This document shows positions 18,177 through 27,355 of a stretch of 64,000 nucleotides of DNA, one piece after another. A program made the position numbers and the translations under genes. This DNA is from JASHUC01 sp035523875 (GTDB lineage Bacteria; Pseudomonadota; Gammaproteobacteria; Steroidobacterales; Steroidobacteraceae). The DNA lies in assembly GCA_035523875.1 (NCBI GenBank), contig DATKPY010000053.1, positions 62,001 through 126,000 of the forward strand, given 5' to 3'. Within the stretch, counting starts at the first letter, position 1, and each line of letters starts with the position of its first letter. The notes under the pieces are model-generated. The model did not search any database. It had not been told where the DNA came from and saw nothing but the letters and a program-made list of their open reading frames with translations.

Positions 18177-18899
18177 ATGTCGAGCTCAGTGCGTGTCATC
18201 GCCTTCCTGCTCATCGCCGCTCTCGCCGGCTGTGTCAACGCACCCGGCGACGGATCGGGCAACGGCGGCGCATCGGCTGCCAACGCCGATGTGACCGCCG
18301 ACAGCCGTGGCGGGGAGACCGTCAACGGATCGGTGCGAGTGCCGGCAGGACAGAAGACTGGAGATGTGGGCACGGTGAATGGATCGATCAACATCGACGA
18401 CAATGCGACGCTCGCCGACGCCAACACCGTCAACGGCAGCATCACGGTCGGGCAGCATGCGGCGGCGGACTCGCTCACGACCGTCAACGGATCGATCGCG
18501 CTCGGTGACGGATCTCGCGTGGCGCGCGCCGCCACCACCGTCAACGGCCGCCTCACCTTGCGCGATGGGGCGCAGGTCGACGGGGCCGTCACCACTGTGA
18601 ACGGCGCGATCGATCTGCACGGCGCCGCGGTGGGCGGCGGCATCACCACGGTCAATGGCGACATCAACGTCTGGGGCGCCTCGCGCGTCGCCGGCGGCAT
18701 CCTCGTGAAGAAGCCCCTGGGCGGGGGCTGGTTCGATTTCGAGCGCGAGCCACGCGTCGTGATCGGTCCCGGCGCCGTCGTGAGCGGCGACCTGCGCTTC
18801 GAGCGCAAGGTGCAGCTGTACGTGAGCGACAAGGCGACCATCGGTCCGGTCATTGGCGCGACGCCCGTCAAGTTCTCGGGCGCGAGCCCGCCCGGCTGA
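18177..18899 (+). CDS. Lipoprotein with seven TVNG repeats, predicted beta-solenoid
   Basis: 240 residues from ATG 18177, with GGGAGGA just upstream. The N-terminus is a lipoprotein signal (LIAALAGC, Cys19). The TVNG tetrapeptide recurs seven times, at residues 48, 66, 84, 102, 121, 140 and 158, each followed by a hydrophobic beta strand (GSINI, GSITV, GSIAL, GRLTL, GAIDL, GDINV). An 18-19 residue period fits rungs of a right-handed beta-helix, as in bactofilin/polymer-forming proteins. The last 70 residues break the pattern. Likely a periplasmic or outer-membrane lipoprotein; its function is unknown. Confidence 0.75.
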   Translation: MSSSVRVIAFLLIAALAGCVNAPGDGSGNGGASAANADVTADSRGGETVNGSVRVPAGQKTGDVGTVNGSINIDDNATLADANTVNGSITVGQHAAADSLTTVNGSIALGDGSRVARAATTVNGRLTLRDGAQVDGAVTTVNGAIDLHGAAVGGGITTVNGDINVWGASRVAGGILVKKPLGGGWFDFEREPRVVIGPGAVVSGDLRFERKVQLYVSDKATIGPVIGATPVKFSGASPPG

Positions 18900-18924
18900 G
18901 CGCACGAGGGGCCGCGGAGGTGCG

Positions 18925-18953
18925 TTGAACGCCCGGACGCCATGAAGTAGACT
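18925..18953 (+). promoter_or_regulatory. Promoter of tRNA-Pro
   Basis: TTGAAC (18925-18930), 17-base spacer, TAGACT (18948-18953). The predicted start near 18960 is 18 bases before the mature tRNA. Confidence 0.65.
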
Positions 18954-18977
18954 GCCTGATCCTCTTCGAGACCCATC

Positions 18978-19055
<78 letters not shown>

Positions 19056-19214
19056 TTGATTCCATTGGAGTTTCTGGGTCCTGCACGGCGTGGGTTCCAT
19101 TTTGGCCGCGGCCGCCGAAGCACCTTGCCGCACCGGTTCTTGCGATAAGATGGCGCTCGGCTAGGCGACCGGGATATCAGCGACTTGATCGGACACGCAA
19201 CCCCTCAGAGCGCC

Positions 19215-19445
19215 GTGAGCGATCAAGGCGCGTACAACGGCGACACGCCCGGCAACCGCTTGATCGCAGAATCGCTTGCGCGCGCGACGAACACTCCGGT
19301 CGACGAAGTCGCCGCGATCTACGCCAGGGAGAGCGTCGAGCTCGAGCGAACCGCACGGGTCAAGAGCTTCGTCGGGATCATTGCAACGCGACGCACTCGG
19401 GCCATTCTGAGCAAGCGCAGCGGTAAGCGTCGCCAGAGCGCTTAG
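19215..19445 (+). CDS. Small DUF3562-like protein
   Basis: About 76 residues from GTG 19215; TTG 19185 is an alternative giving 86. The core reads IAESLARATNTPVDEVAAIY, then ESVELERTARVKSFVGIIATRRTRAIL. This resembles small helical DUF3562-type proteins (a helix, a TPV turn, an acidic helix, then ARVK-F-V-ATRRVR), whose role is unknown. Directly follows tRNA-Pro. Assignment is from memory of the pattern and therefore tentative. Confidence 0.5.
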   Translation: MSDQGAYNGDTPGNRLIAESLARATNTPVDEVAAIYARESVELERTARVKSFVGIIATRRTRAILSKRSGKRRQSA

Positions 19446-19469
19446 CCTCGATGCGGGCGCGGGCAAGCT

Positions 19470-20504
19470 CTACCGCACGAGGCGATCCGCCACACCGCCA
19501 TACCTGAGCGTGCGCACCAGCTCTTTGCTGTAGAACTCTTGCGGGAAACCGAGATCGACCCGGCTCGCCGCATCGAGCAACTTCAGTTGCGCCGCCGGCA
19601 GCGCGAGATCGAGGCTCGCGAGGTTGTCCTCGAGCTGCGCTAGCTTTCGCGCGCCGATGATCGGAATCGCCGGCACCGCCTGATAGCGCAGCCACGCGAG
19701 CGCGACCTGCGCCATGCTGCGGCCGAGGTCTGCGGCCACCGACTTCACGGCTGCGATGATCCGGTCTGCGCGCTGCTTTTCGGGCAGGAACTGCGCCATT
19801 CCTTCGGCGGCGAGCCGGCCTTCAGCCTTATCCGCCCCACCGTGGTACTTGCCGGTGAGCAGCCCGCTCGCGAGCGGCGACCACGCCACCACGCCCACAT
19901 TGAACGCGCGCGCCATCGGAATCAGCTCGCGCTCGACGGTGCGCTCGATGAGACTGTACTCGATCTGCAAGCCGACGAAGTCAGTCCACCCGCGCAGCTG
20001 CGCGAGTGTATTGGCCCCGGCGATCCACCAGGCCGGTGCATCGGAGATGCCGACGTAGAGCACCTTGCCCGCGCGCACCAGATCGTCGAGGCCGCGCATG
20101 ACCTCCTCGACGGGTGTCACCTCATCCCAGATGTGCACCCAGTAGAGGTCGATGTAGTCGGTTTGCAGGCGCTTGAGGCTCGCCTCCACGGCCTGCATCA
20201 TGCTCTTGCGGTGGTTGCCTGCCGCATTCGGGTCGGCGCCCGGCACCGCATTCGAGTACTTCGTGGCGAGAACCACGCTTTCGCGGTGACCCTGCATGAA
20301 TTCGCCGAGAAATCGTTCGCTCGTGCCGTTGGTATAGACGTTCGCGGTGTCGATGAAATTCCCCCCCGCGTCGCGGTAAGCGGCGTAGATCCTCTGCGCC
20401 TCGTCCTTCGCCGAACCCCATCCCCAGTCCTCACCGAAGGTCATGGTGCCGAGCGATGCCTCGGACACCCGTAAGCCGCTATTGCCCAGAAGTCGGTATT
20501 TCAT
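19470..20504 (-). CDS. Aldo/keto reductase
   Basis: 344 residues, the (beta/alpha)8 NADPH oxidoreductase family. The catalytic tetrad is visible: Asp52 and Tyr57 (DTANVYTNG), Lys82 (VLATKYSN) and His124 (LYWVHIWDE). The C-terminal cofactor region IPIIGARKLAQLEDNL is typical. It resembles the AKR subgroup with NVYTNGTSERFLGE, usually acting on small aldehydes or ketones. Convergent with the small gene before it; substrate unknown. Confidence 0.88.
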   Translation of the reverse strand: MKYRLLGNSGLRVSEASLGTMTFGEDWGWGSAKDEAQRIYAAYRDAGGNFIDTANVYTNGTSERFLGEFMQGHRESVVLATKYSNAVPGADPNAAGNHRKSMMQAVEASLKRLQTDYIDLYWVHIWDEVTPVEEVMRGLDDLVRAGKVLYVGISDAPAWWIAGANTLAQLRGWTDFVGLQIEYSLIERTVERELIPMARAFNVGVVAWSPLASGLLTGKYHGGADKAEGRLAAEGMAQFLPEKQRADRIIAAVKSVAADLGRSMAQVALAWLRYQAVPAIPIIGARKLAQLEDNLASLDLALPAAQLKLLDAASRVDLGFPQEFYSKELVRTLRYGGVADRLVR

Positions 20505-20773
20505 GTGCGTGTCTTCCGTAGTGTCGTGCAGCGCGATCGCAACCGAGTCGATTCGCGGCCGTCACCTCAACATAGGGAACCGCTGTCCGCCGATCAAGGC
20601 GTCACAGCGGTCCTTGCGTCGGCTCCGCGTTGGTGGTCGCGGTCATCAAACCGTAACACGTCCTGAGCCATCATCGCGCGTCATCCAGTCCGATCACATC
20701 TGTCAACCCTCGCCACTCGCGTCCGTGTCGGCATGAGCGGGCGGGCGTCGCAAACAAAGACCAAGGGGTGGTA
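20505..20773. other. 269-base divergent intergenic region
   Basis: It separates the aldo/keto reductase (minus strand) from the PHS-like carrier (plus strand). I see no convincing -35/-10 pair, riboswitch or pho box-like direct repeat by eye. The last bases contain AAGGGG, a ribosome site for the carrier. Confidence 0.4.
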
Positions 20774-22261
20774 ATGGACGATCTGGCACAGGCTGCGGAG
20801 CCTGCGGTGGGCGCCGGCAAATCGGTTCAGGAATACATCGACGAGCGGCCGCTCTGGCCGGATGGCACCGCGCTCAAATCGGCGCCGATGACCGCGATGC
20901 AGTGGCGCATCTGGTCGCTCGCCGCAGCGGGAAAATTCTTCGAAGGCTTCGTGGTCTTCATGACCGGCGTTGCGCTGCCGCTCATCGTGCGCGAGTTTCA
21001 CCTCCTCGCCGCCGCGAAAGGTGTCATCAGCGCAGCGAGCCTCGCCGGCATCCTCTTCGGCGCGGTGCTGCTCGGTGGGCTGTCCGATCTGTTTGGCCGC
21101 AAGCGCATGTTCATCGCCGAGATGATCATCTTCGTGTGCTTTCTGGCGCTGCTCATCCTCAGCACGAGCTTCGCTGCGCTCGCCATCTGCTTGTTCGGCC
21201 TCGGTCTCGCTCTGGGCTGCGATTATCCGACCGCGCACGTGATCATCTCGGAGAACATTCCGAGCGCCAATCGCGGCAAGCTCGTCCTGGGCGCATTCGC
21301 CTTCCAGGCGCTGGGGGCACTCGGCGGTACCGGCATCGGGTGCCTGGTGCTGGTGCTCAGTCCCACGCTCTCGGCCTGGCGCTGGATGTACGCGACGGCG
21401 CTCATTCCCGCATTGGCGGTGACGATCGGACGCTTTTTCATCGTCGAGAGCGCCAACTGGCTCACCGTCCGCGGTGCGCATGCGGAGGCCGAGAAGACGG
21501 TGAGAAAGCTCCTGGTCCGCAAGCCCCAGTACCCCACCCGCATCAAGCTTGCTCGCAGCGGCGCGCAGGCGGGCGAGGAAACTCGCGGTCAGCAGTCCTT
21601 CTGGGCGCTGTTCAACGAGCGCAACCGTCGCGCGACGATCTTCGCCTCGGTTCCCTGGTTCATCCAGGATCTGAGCACTTACGGCATCGGCATCTTCACG
21701 CCCGTCATCCTGGCGGCCGCGATTGGCGGTGGCGCCAATCACATCCGCAGCCTGAGCGATCTGATCTCGAACCAAATTCTCGCTGCGAAGGGCGCGGCGA
21801 TGATCGATGTGTTGCTGATCGTCGGAATCGCATTCGCGGTGGTGCTCGCAGACAAGCTCGGCCGCATCAAGCTGCAGATTTTCGGCTTCATCGGCTGCGC
21901 CGCCGGTCTGCTGCTCGCCTCCTTCTCCTCCGGAGTCAGTGGCGAGAGCAAGATCATCCTCATCTTCGCGGGCTTCATGCTGTTCGACTTCATGACCAAT
22001 CTGGGCCCGAATGCGCAAACTTACCTCCTGGCCGGGGAGGTCTTCCCCACGGAGGTGCGTGGCATGGGCGCGGGCTTCGCGGCCGCGTTCGCCAAAATCG
22101 GTGCGGTCGCCACCGCCTTCCTGTTCCCGATCTTGCTCGTTGCGATCGGTACCCGCGCGCTGCTCTATGGCTTGGTGGTCGCCTCGATCCTCGGGGCGGT
22201 CGTGACGTGGCGCTACCGAATCGAGACCACGGGTGTGGATTTGGGCCGCATCGGTCACTGA
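20774..22261 (+). CDS. MFS transporter, phosphate:H+ symporter (PHS)-like
   Basis: 495 residues from ATG 20774; GTG 20768 is an alternative. The sequence shows GGLSDLFGRKR (motif A), GLALGCDYPTAHVIISE (the GxDYP signature of PHS/PHO84-type carriers) and a central LADKLGRIKLQIFGF segment that also matches PHS. A soluble ~50-residue head precedes TM1. The next gene encodes a phosphate-binding protein, supporting phosphate as substrate, though sugar-porter relatives share parts of this pattern. Confidence 0.7.
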   Translation: MDDLAQAAEPAVGAGKSVQEYIDERPLWPDGTALKSAPMTAMQWRIWSLAAAGKFFEGFVVFMTGVALPLIVREFHLLAAAKGVISAASLAGILFGAVLLGGLSDLFGRKRMFIAEMIIFVCFLALLILSTSFAALAICLFGLGLALGCDYPTAHVIISENIPSANRGKLVLGAFAFQALGALGGTGIGCLVLVLSPTLSAWRWMYATALIPALAVTIGRFFIVESANWLTVRGAHAEAEKTVRKLLVRKPQYPTRIKLARSGAQAGEETRGQQSFWALFNERNRRATIFASVPWFIQDLSTYGIGIFTPVILAAAIGGGANHIRSLSDLISNQILAAKGAAMIDVLLIVGIAFAVVLADKLGRIKLQIFGFIGCAAGLLLASFSSGVSGESKIILIFAGFMLFDFMTNLGPNAQTYLLAGEVFPTEVRGMGAGFAAAFAKIGAVATAFLFPILLVAIGTRALLYGLVVASILGAVVTWRYRIETTGVDLGRIGH

Positions 22262-22289
22262 TGCGCGACGGATGCACGAAACGGCCCCC

Positions 22290-23405
22290 ATGAGACGTTC
22301 CACCCATTCGCCGATCAGGCCGCGCGTCGCGCTCGCCCGCGACGGCCTCGCTCGCGCGCGGCGCGCCGCCATGGCCTGCTGTATCGGGCTCTTGGCGCTC
22401 TCCGCGGCGCCCGCTCACGGCGCGAGTACGCTACTGAACGAAACCGGCTCGACCTTGATCTACCCGCTGTTCCAGCGCTGGAGCGTCGCCTACGCGACCG
22501 TTGCTCCGGGCGTCACCGTCACGGCCGCCGCGACCGGCTCAGGTGCCGGCATCGCCGCGGCGCTCTCGGGTCGCGCGCGCATCGGCGCTTCGGACGCTTA
22601 TATGTCCGACCAGCAGGTCGAGCAGAATCGCGGCATCCTCAACATCCCTCTCGCCATCTCGGCGCAGACGGTCAACTACAACATCCCCGGCCTGAGCGGC
22701 AGCCCGCTGAGACTGGATGGGCCGACGCTTGCGGGCATTTACAGCGGCAAGATCACCGTCTGGGATGCCGCCCCGATCGTGGCGCTCAACCCGGGCGTGC
22801 GCCTTCCGCACCGGCAGATCGTTCCGATTCGCCGCGCCGATGACTCGGGCGACACGTTCATCTTTACGCAGTTCCTCGATTTCTCGACCCAAAGCTGGGA
22901 GGATCAGATCGGTTACGGCACGAGCGTCGCCTGGCCCGCGGTTGCGGGCGAGCTCACCGCCATGGGCAACGAGGGGATGGTGCACAAGGCGGCCGCAACC
23001 GCATACTCGCTCGCCTATATCGGAATCAGCTTGCATCAAGCGATCGCCCAGGCGGGACTGGGCACCGCCTCGCTCGAAAACCAAAGTGGAAAGTTCGTGC
23101 TGCCCACCGCCGAGACGATCAGCACGGCCGCCTCAAAGCTGGACCCACGTACCCCACCCGACGAGCGGCTGAGTCTGGTCTTTGCGCCGGGCGATCAATC
23201 CTATCCGCTCGTCAACTACGAGTATGTGGTGGTGTCCACGCGGCAGCCCAACCCAGAGACGGCCGAGAGCCTGCGCCGCTTTCTACTCTGGACGCTTGCG
23301 ACCGATGGCGGCGGTGCCGGCAAGTACCTCGACGCGGTCGGATTCATCCCGCTGCCGGATTTCATCCGCGCACTGAGCGAGAACCAGATCGATCTGATCA
23401 AATGA
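22290..23405 (+). CDS. Phosphate-binding periplasmic protein, PstS type
   Basis: About 371 residues from ATG 22290 (ATG 22272 also possible), with a signal peptide whose hydrophobic core is CCIGLLALSAAPAHG. The mature part has the PstS ligand-binding pattern: ETGSTLIYPLF, the GSGAGI loop, IGASDAYMSD, AISAQTVNYN, and RRADDSGDTFIFTQFL. It is closest in feel to actinobacterial PstS. No PstC, PstA, PstB or PhoU genes follow, so it is an orphan binding protein. It lies 28 bases after a PHS-like carrier on the same strand. Confidence 0.85.
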   Translation: MRRSTHSPIRPRVALARDGLARARRAAMACCIGLLALSAAPAHGASTLLNETGSTLIYPLFQRWSVAYATVAPGVTVTAAATGSGAGIAAALSGRARIGASDAYMSDQQVEQNRGILNIPLAISAQTVNYNIPGLSGSPLRLDGPTLAGIYSGKITVWDAAPIVALNPGVRLPHRQIVPIRRADDSGDTFIFTQFLDFSTQSWEDQIGYGTSVAWPAVAGELTAMGNEGMVHKAAATAYSLAYIGISLHQAIAQAGLGTASLENQSGKFVLPTAETISTAASKLDPRTPPDERLSLVFAPGDQSYPLVNYEYVVVSTRQPNPETAESLRRFLLWTLATDGGGAGKYLDAVGFIPLPDFIRALSENQIDLIK

Positions 23406-23459
23406 GGGTTGATGGGGCATTGCGTCTCCGTTTCGGATCCTGGTACCGCGATTCCCCTT

Positions 23460-24836
23460 TCAAACCTCCGCTCCCCGCGCGAGCAGCGCACTTGCCGCGC
23501 GGCCGGGAATGTGGCTGCGCAACAGGTAGAAGCTCGCGGTCGTCGCGAGAATGACCGCGGCGAGGATATAGAAGAACTCCGCCACCGCGAGCCCAAGCGC
23601 GAAGAAGGCGCTCCCGACCCCCGAGCTCAGCACGCCGCCCACGCGCGCGACGGCCGAGGCCGCCCCGACGCCCGTGCCACGGATTCGGGTGGGATACGAG
23701 TGCGCTGACACGGCATACAGAAATGCCTGCATGCCGTTTAGGCTCGCGCCGGCGACGACGACCAGCCCGAAGAGGCTCGTGCCGAAGCGCGCAGCGTGCG
23801 CGGAGGTCGCAATCCCGAGCAGCGCCGCGCTGAGCGCACCGGCGCAGGCGACGCAGGCGCCGACGCTGCGCGAGCCGTAGCGGCTGATGAGGAGCGAGCC
23901 GCCGAGCGCGCCCATCATCCCGCCGCAGTTAAACCATACCGAGCCGCTGAGGGCCGCCTGGAGCGGCAGACCGGCGCCCGAGAGCACCGTCGGCATCCAG
24001 TTGACGAACCCGTAGAGCGCAAGCGTGTTGCAGGAGAACGCGATCCACAGGAGCAGCGTCGTCGGCAGGTAAGGCACGCGCAGCAGGCTCATGATCGAGC
24101 CGTGGCCGCGCTCTTGCGGCTCCGCGACGCTGAACACCTCGGTCCCCTCGAAGCGCCGCTCGCCGACCAGCCGGTTGAGCGAGCGTGCGAGGCGCACGCG
24201 CTCCGCGGGCCGGCCCGCGAGGAATTTCGCCGACTCGGGCATCCACGGGAGCGCGAGCGCAAGGAATATGAGCGGTGAGACTGCGCCCACGAGGAACACG
24301 GATCGCCAGCCGTAGGCCGGAATGATGCGCGCGGCGATGGCGGCGCCGAGCATCCCGCCCAACGGAATGCCAACGAGCGCAATCGCGACGGCGAGGCTCC
24401 GCCAGCGCACCGAAGTCCATTCAGCGCTGAGCGAGGTGGCAAGCGGCGCCGCCCCGCCGAGACCGAGCCCCGTCACGAAGCGAAACAGCACGAGCGCAGC
24501 GAGGCTGCCGGCGCCGGCGCTCGCGAGCGAGCCCAACGCGAGCACCGCGATGCACAGGCAGAACGCGCGCTTGCGCCCGATCCGGTCACCGAGCCACCCG
24601 AGCGCCACCGATCCGAGCCCCATACCGATCAGGCTCGCGGCGAGCACCGGCCCGAGCAGCTCTCGCCTGACACCCCAACTCTCCGCGAGCGCCGGGGCGG
24701 CAAACGCGATCGATTGGATGTCGTATCCGTCGGCGATGAGGATCAGGAATGCGAGGATGGTGAGCCGCGCAGGCACGCCTGCGAATCGCGCGTGATCGAT
24801 GAGGTGGGTCACGTCGACGCGGCTGCCTGCGGGCAT
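23460..24836 (-). CDS. MFS transporter, AAHS-like
   Basis: 458 residues and about 12 TM segments. TM1 carries ADGYDIQSIAF and motif A reads GWLGDRIGRKR, both as in the aromatic acid:H+ symporters of the PcaK/BenK type. The second motif A copy is degenerate (SRYGSRSVGAC). Convergent with the PstS gene and same strand as the POT carrier 45 bases upstream. Substrate unassigned; no aromatic degradation genes are nearby. Confidence 0.82.
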   Translation of the reverse strand: MPAGSRVDVTHLIDHARFAGVPARLTILAFLILIADGYDIQSIAFAAPALAESWGVRRELLGPVLAASLIGMGLGSVALGWLGDRIGRKRAFCLCIAVLALGSLASAGAGSLAALVLFRFVTGLGLGGAAPLATSLSAEWTSVRWRSLAVAIALVGIPLGGMLGAAIAARIIPAYGWRSVFLVGAVSPLIFLALALPWMPESAKFLAGRPAERVRLARSLNRLVGERRFEGTEVFSVAEPQERGHGSIMSLLRVPYLPTTLLLWIAFSCNTLALYGFVNWMPTVLSGAGLPLQAALSGSVWFNCGGMMGALGGSLLISRYGSRSVGACVACAGALSAALLGIATSAHAARFGTSLFGLVVVAGASLNGMQAFLYAVSAHSYPTRIRGTGVGAASAVARVGGVLSSGVGSAFFALGLAVAEFFYILAAVILATTASFYLLRSHIPGRAASALLARGAEV

Positions 24837-24881
24837 TCCCAGACAGTATCACTGCCAGGGTTGGTGAGACAGGCGGGTGCG

Positions 24882-26357
24882 CTAATGCACTCCGCGCATG
24901 AGCTTGCGGACGCCGGGCGCGGCGAGCAGATACACGAGACTTACGATGAGACCGACCACGAACAGTTGCTCGTAGACGCCCGCGTACGCCGCGATGCCGG
25001 CCTGCGCGCCGCGCGTCGCCATCGTCGTGAGCGTTGCGATCCACCCCGCGAGCTGGTAGGCGAGTGCGACGCCGAAGAACCACCCGCCCATTGCGAGCGA
25101 GCCCTCGTCGGGTGCCGCAAGCAGGCCCACCAGCGAGTAGCCGATCGGGGAGAGCGCGAGCTCGCCGAGTGTCTGCAGCAGATAGCATCCGGCGAGCACG
25201 CTCCAGCCCACCTTGCCGTCGGGGGCGGTCGCGTAGCGAATGGCCGCGACGGTGAGTCCGTAGCTGAGCGCCACGAGCAGCAATCCGATGCCGAACTTGC
25301 GGGGTGTGGAGGGGTCCTTGCCGCGCCGATCGAGCCACGGCCACAGGAGCGCGAGGAGCGGCGCGAAGATGAGGATGTAGAGGGGATTGGCCGCCTGGAA
25401 CAGCGTGTAGTCGAATGGCGCATCGACGTAGTCGCGCGCGAAGAAGTTGAGCGAGGTGACGCCCTGGAAGCTCAGCGTCCAGAACAGCACCATCGCAACG
25501 AAGAGCACGAGCAGCGCGAGATAGCGCTCGGTTTGCACCCGGTCGCGACGGCGCCTGCAGCGCACGAAGAAGTAGAGGACGAGCAGTCCCATGAGGCCGT
25601 ACATGGCCGTGCTCAGCACTTGCGGGTGGGACACGAGGAGCGCCGTCGGCCACACCAGCACGGCAATCGCCACGATCACCCAGAGCGCCGCCCGCACCCC
25701 GTGCGGGGGCTCGGTCTGCGCCAAGCGCGGCTGCAGTTTGTGTTTGCGCCACTGAAATACGACGGCCGCGAACGCCATTCCCACGGCGGAGGCGAGAAAC
25801 CCCGAGCGGTAACCGAAACGCCGCCCCACCAGGTCCGCGCAGAGGAGCGGGGCGACGAAGCCGGCGAAATTGATCGCCAGATAGTACAGCGTGTATGCGC
25901 CCTCGCGCCGCGGATCGTCCTGCGCGTAGTTGCGCCCAATCAGCACCGTGAGCGGAATGCCGAGCCCTTGAGCGAGCGCGAAGAGCGCGAGGCCGAGCTC
26001 GAAGCCGAAGAGCGTCGGCAGCGCCATCAGGATGAGCGAGAGGGTCCCGAGCCAGAGCGCGATCGCAAGCGCACGGGCCTCGCCCAGGATCTTATCCGCG
26101 ATGTAGCCGCCGATGATCGGCGTCGCGTACATGAGCGCGAGGAACCCGCTCGAGAGCAGATCGGCATTGCGCTGCGCCGCGGCTGCCCCGAGCCCCGAGA
26201 AGAAGCTCTTCTCGATGTACGGGGCCAGATAGGCGCGAAAGCCGTAGAAGCCGAAATTAAGTCCAACGGTCACCGCCAGCAGCATCCACAGCTGCCTCGG
26301 ATGACCCCACGCGTCGGACTTCCCGGCGGCCGGCGCCGCGATCGTCTCGGTGCTCAT
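24882..26357 (-). CDS. POT/PTR-family peptide:H+ symporter
   Basis: 491 residues from ATG 26357 (MSTETIAAP). Features of the proton-dependent oligopeptide family: GFYGFRAYLAPYI in TM1, GGYIADKILGEARA after TM2 (PTR motif 1), and YTLYYLAINFAGFVAPLLC in TM5 (PTR motif 2). The C-terminal half has ELALSPIGYSLV, matching the family's conserved E-L-x-x-S-P-x-G-Y. It imports di- and tripeptides in characterised members. Same strand as the AAHS-like gene downstream. Confidence 0.85.
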   Translation of the reverse strand: MSTETIAAPAAGKSDAWGHPRQLWMLLAVTVGLNFGFYGFRAYLAPYIEKSFFSGLGAAAAQRNADLLSSGFLALMYATPIIGGYIADKILGEARALAIALWLGTLSLILMALPTLFGFELGLALFALAQGLGIPLTVLIGRNYAQDDPRREGAYTLYYLAINFAGFVAPLLCADLVGRRFGYRSGFLASAVGMAFAAVVFQWRKHKLQPRLAQTEPPHGVRAALWVIVAIAVLVWPTALLVSHPQVLSTAMYGLMGLLVLYFFVRCRRRRDRVQTERYLALLVLFVAMVLFWTLSFQGVTSLNFFARDYVDAPFDYTLFQAANPLYILIFAPLLALLWPWLDRRGKDPSTPRKFGIGLLLVALSYGLTVAAIRYATAPDGKVGWSVLAGCYLLQTLGELALSPIGYSLVGLLAAPDEGSLAMGGWFFGVALAYQLAGWIATLTTMATRGAQAGIAAYAGVYEQLFVVGLIVSLVYLLAAPGVRKLMRGVH

Positions 26358-26530
26358 GAGCGTTGCGGCCCCGTGTCGAGCGCAACGCAGGAGAATATCC
26401 TGATCGCCGCGCACTCACCCTGTTCTTCCGTAACGATGACGGGGATCCGTGCCCCGCGCCTCCGGATCGGGTAGTGTTTGCTGCTCGAGCCCACCTCGGG
26501 CCGAGAAAGGCGTCCTCGGGGAGCGTCCGC

Positions 26531-27355
26531 ATGAGCGTGCACGAGTCCGGTTCCTCGCGGCGTCGCGTGACCACGGCGCGCCTCGCGGAAATGAAGTCGC
26601 GTCGCGAGCGGATCGCGATGCTCACGGCCTACGACTACTCCACCGCGCGGATCCTCGATGAGGCCGGTCTCGATGTGCTGCTGGTCGGGGACAGCGCATC
26701 GAACGTGATGCACGGCCACGAAACGACGCTGCCGATCACCCTCGATCAGATGATCGTCCATGCCTCCGCGGTCGTGCGTGCGGCGCGGAGCGCGCTCATC
26801 GTGGTCGACATGCCCTTCGGCAGCTATCAGGGCGACAGCCGCCTCGCGCTCGAGAGCGCGGTCCGCATCATGAAGGAGTCCGGTGCGCACGCCGTCAAGA
26901 TGGAGGGCGGCGAGGTCATCATCGAGAGCGTGCGCCGCGTCATCTCCGCGGGCATTCCGGTGATGGGGCACCTCGGGCTCACTCCGCAGTCGATCTACCG
27001 GTTCGGCTCCTACGTGGTGCGCGCCACGGCCGCCGACGAGGCGGAGCGGCTCGCGAAGGACGCCCTGCTGCTCGAGCGCAGCGGCTGCTTCGCCCTCGTG
27101 ATCGAGAAGATTCCGGCCTCGCTCGGTGCGCGCATCGCCCGCGAGCTCACGATTCCGGCGATCGGGATCGGCGCCGGGCCCGGTCTCGACGGGCAGGTGC
27201 TGGTCACGCACGATCTGCTCGGCATCACGACCGACTTCTCACCGCGCTTCATCCGCCGCTATGCCGCGCTCGGGGAGGTCATGACGGAGGCTTTCCGGCG
27301 CTACATCGGGGATGTGAAATCGGGGGCCTTTCCCTCCGAGGACGAAAGCTACTGA
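26531..27355 (+). CDS. panB: 3-methyl-2-oxobutanoate hydroxymethyltransferase
   Basis: 274 residues from ATG 26531, with GGGGAG at 26517-26522. PanB is a Mg-dependent TIM-barrel enzyme making ketopantoate for pantothenate and CoA. Seen are MLTAYDYSTA, the metal-binding VGDS (Asp54), HGHETTLPIT, the HAVKMEGG segment and the catalytic Glu in VIEKIP. The SASNVMHGH variant is more like the Bacteroidetes/alphaproteobacterial type than E. coli. No panC or panD adjacent, so the pathway is split. Its end overlaps the convergent small gene by 7 bases. Confidence 0.95.
   Translation: MSVHESGSSRRRVTTARLAEMKSRRERIAMLTAYDYSTARILDEAGLDVLLVGDSASNVMHGHETTLPITLDQMIVHASAVVRAARSALIVVDMPFGSYQGDSRLALESAVRIMKESGAHAVKMEGGEVIIESVRRVISAGIPVMGHLGLTPQSIYRFGSYVVRATAADEAERLAKDALLLERSGCFALVIEKIPASLGARIARELTIPAIGIGAGPGLDGQVLVTHDLLGITTDFSPRFIRRYAALGEVMTEAFRRYIGDVKSGAFPSEDESY

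Noticed and set aside
18318..18659. Regularly spaced ACCGTCAACGG words resembling a CRISPR or tandem array
   Set aside because: The word codes TVNG in frame within a lipoprotein gene and spacing follows 18-19 codons; no spacers of CRISPR type.
20681..22372. A 563-codon minus-strand frame opposite the PHS-like carrier
   Set aside because: Charged, low-complexity composition; it is the complement of TM codons.
22290..23405. Start of a pst phosphate ABC operon
   Set aside because: Next genes are MFS/POT carriers on the opposite strand; no PstC/A/B sequence is present in the window.
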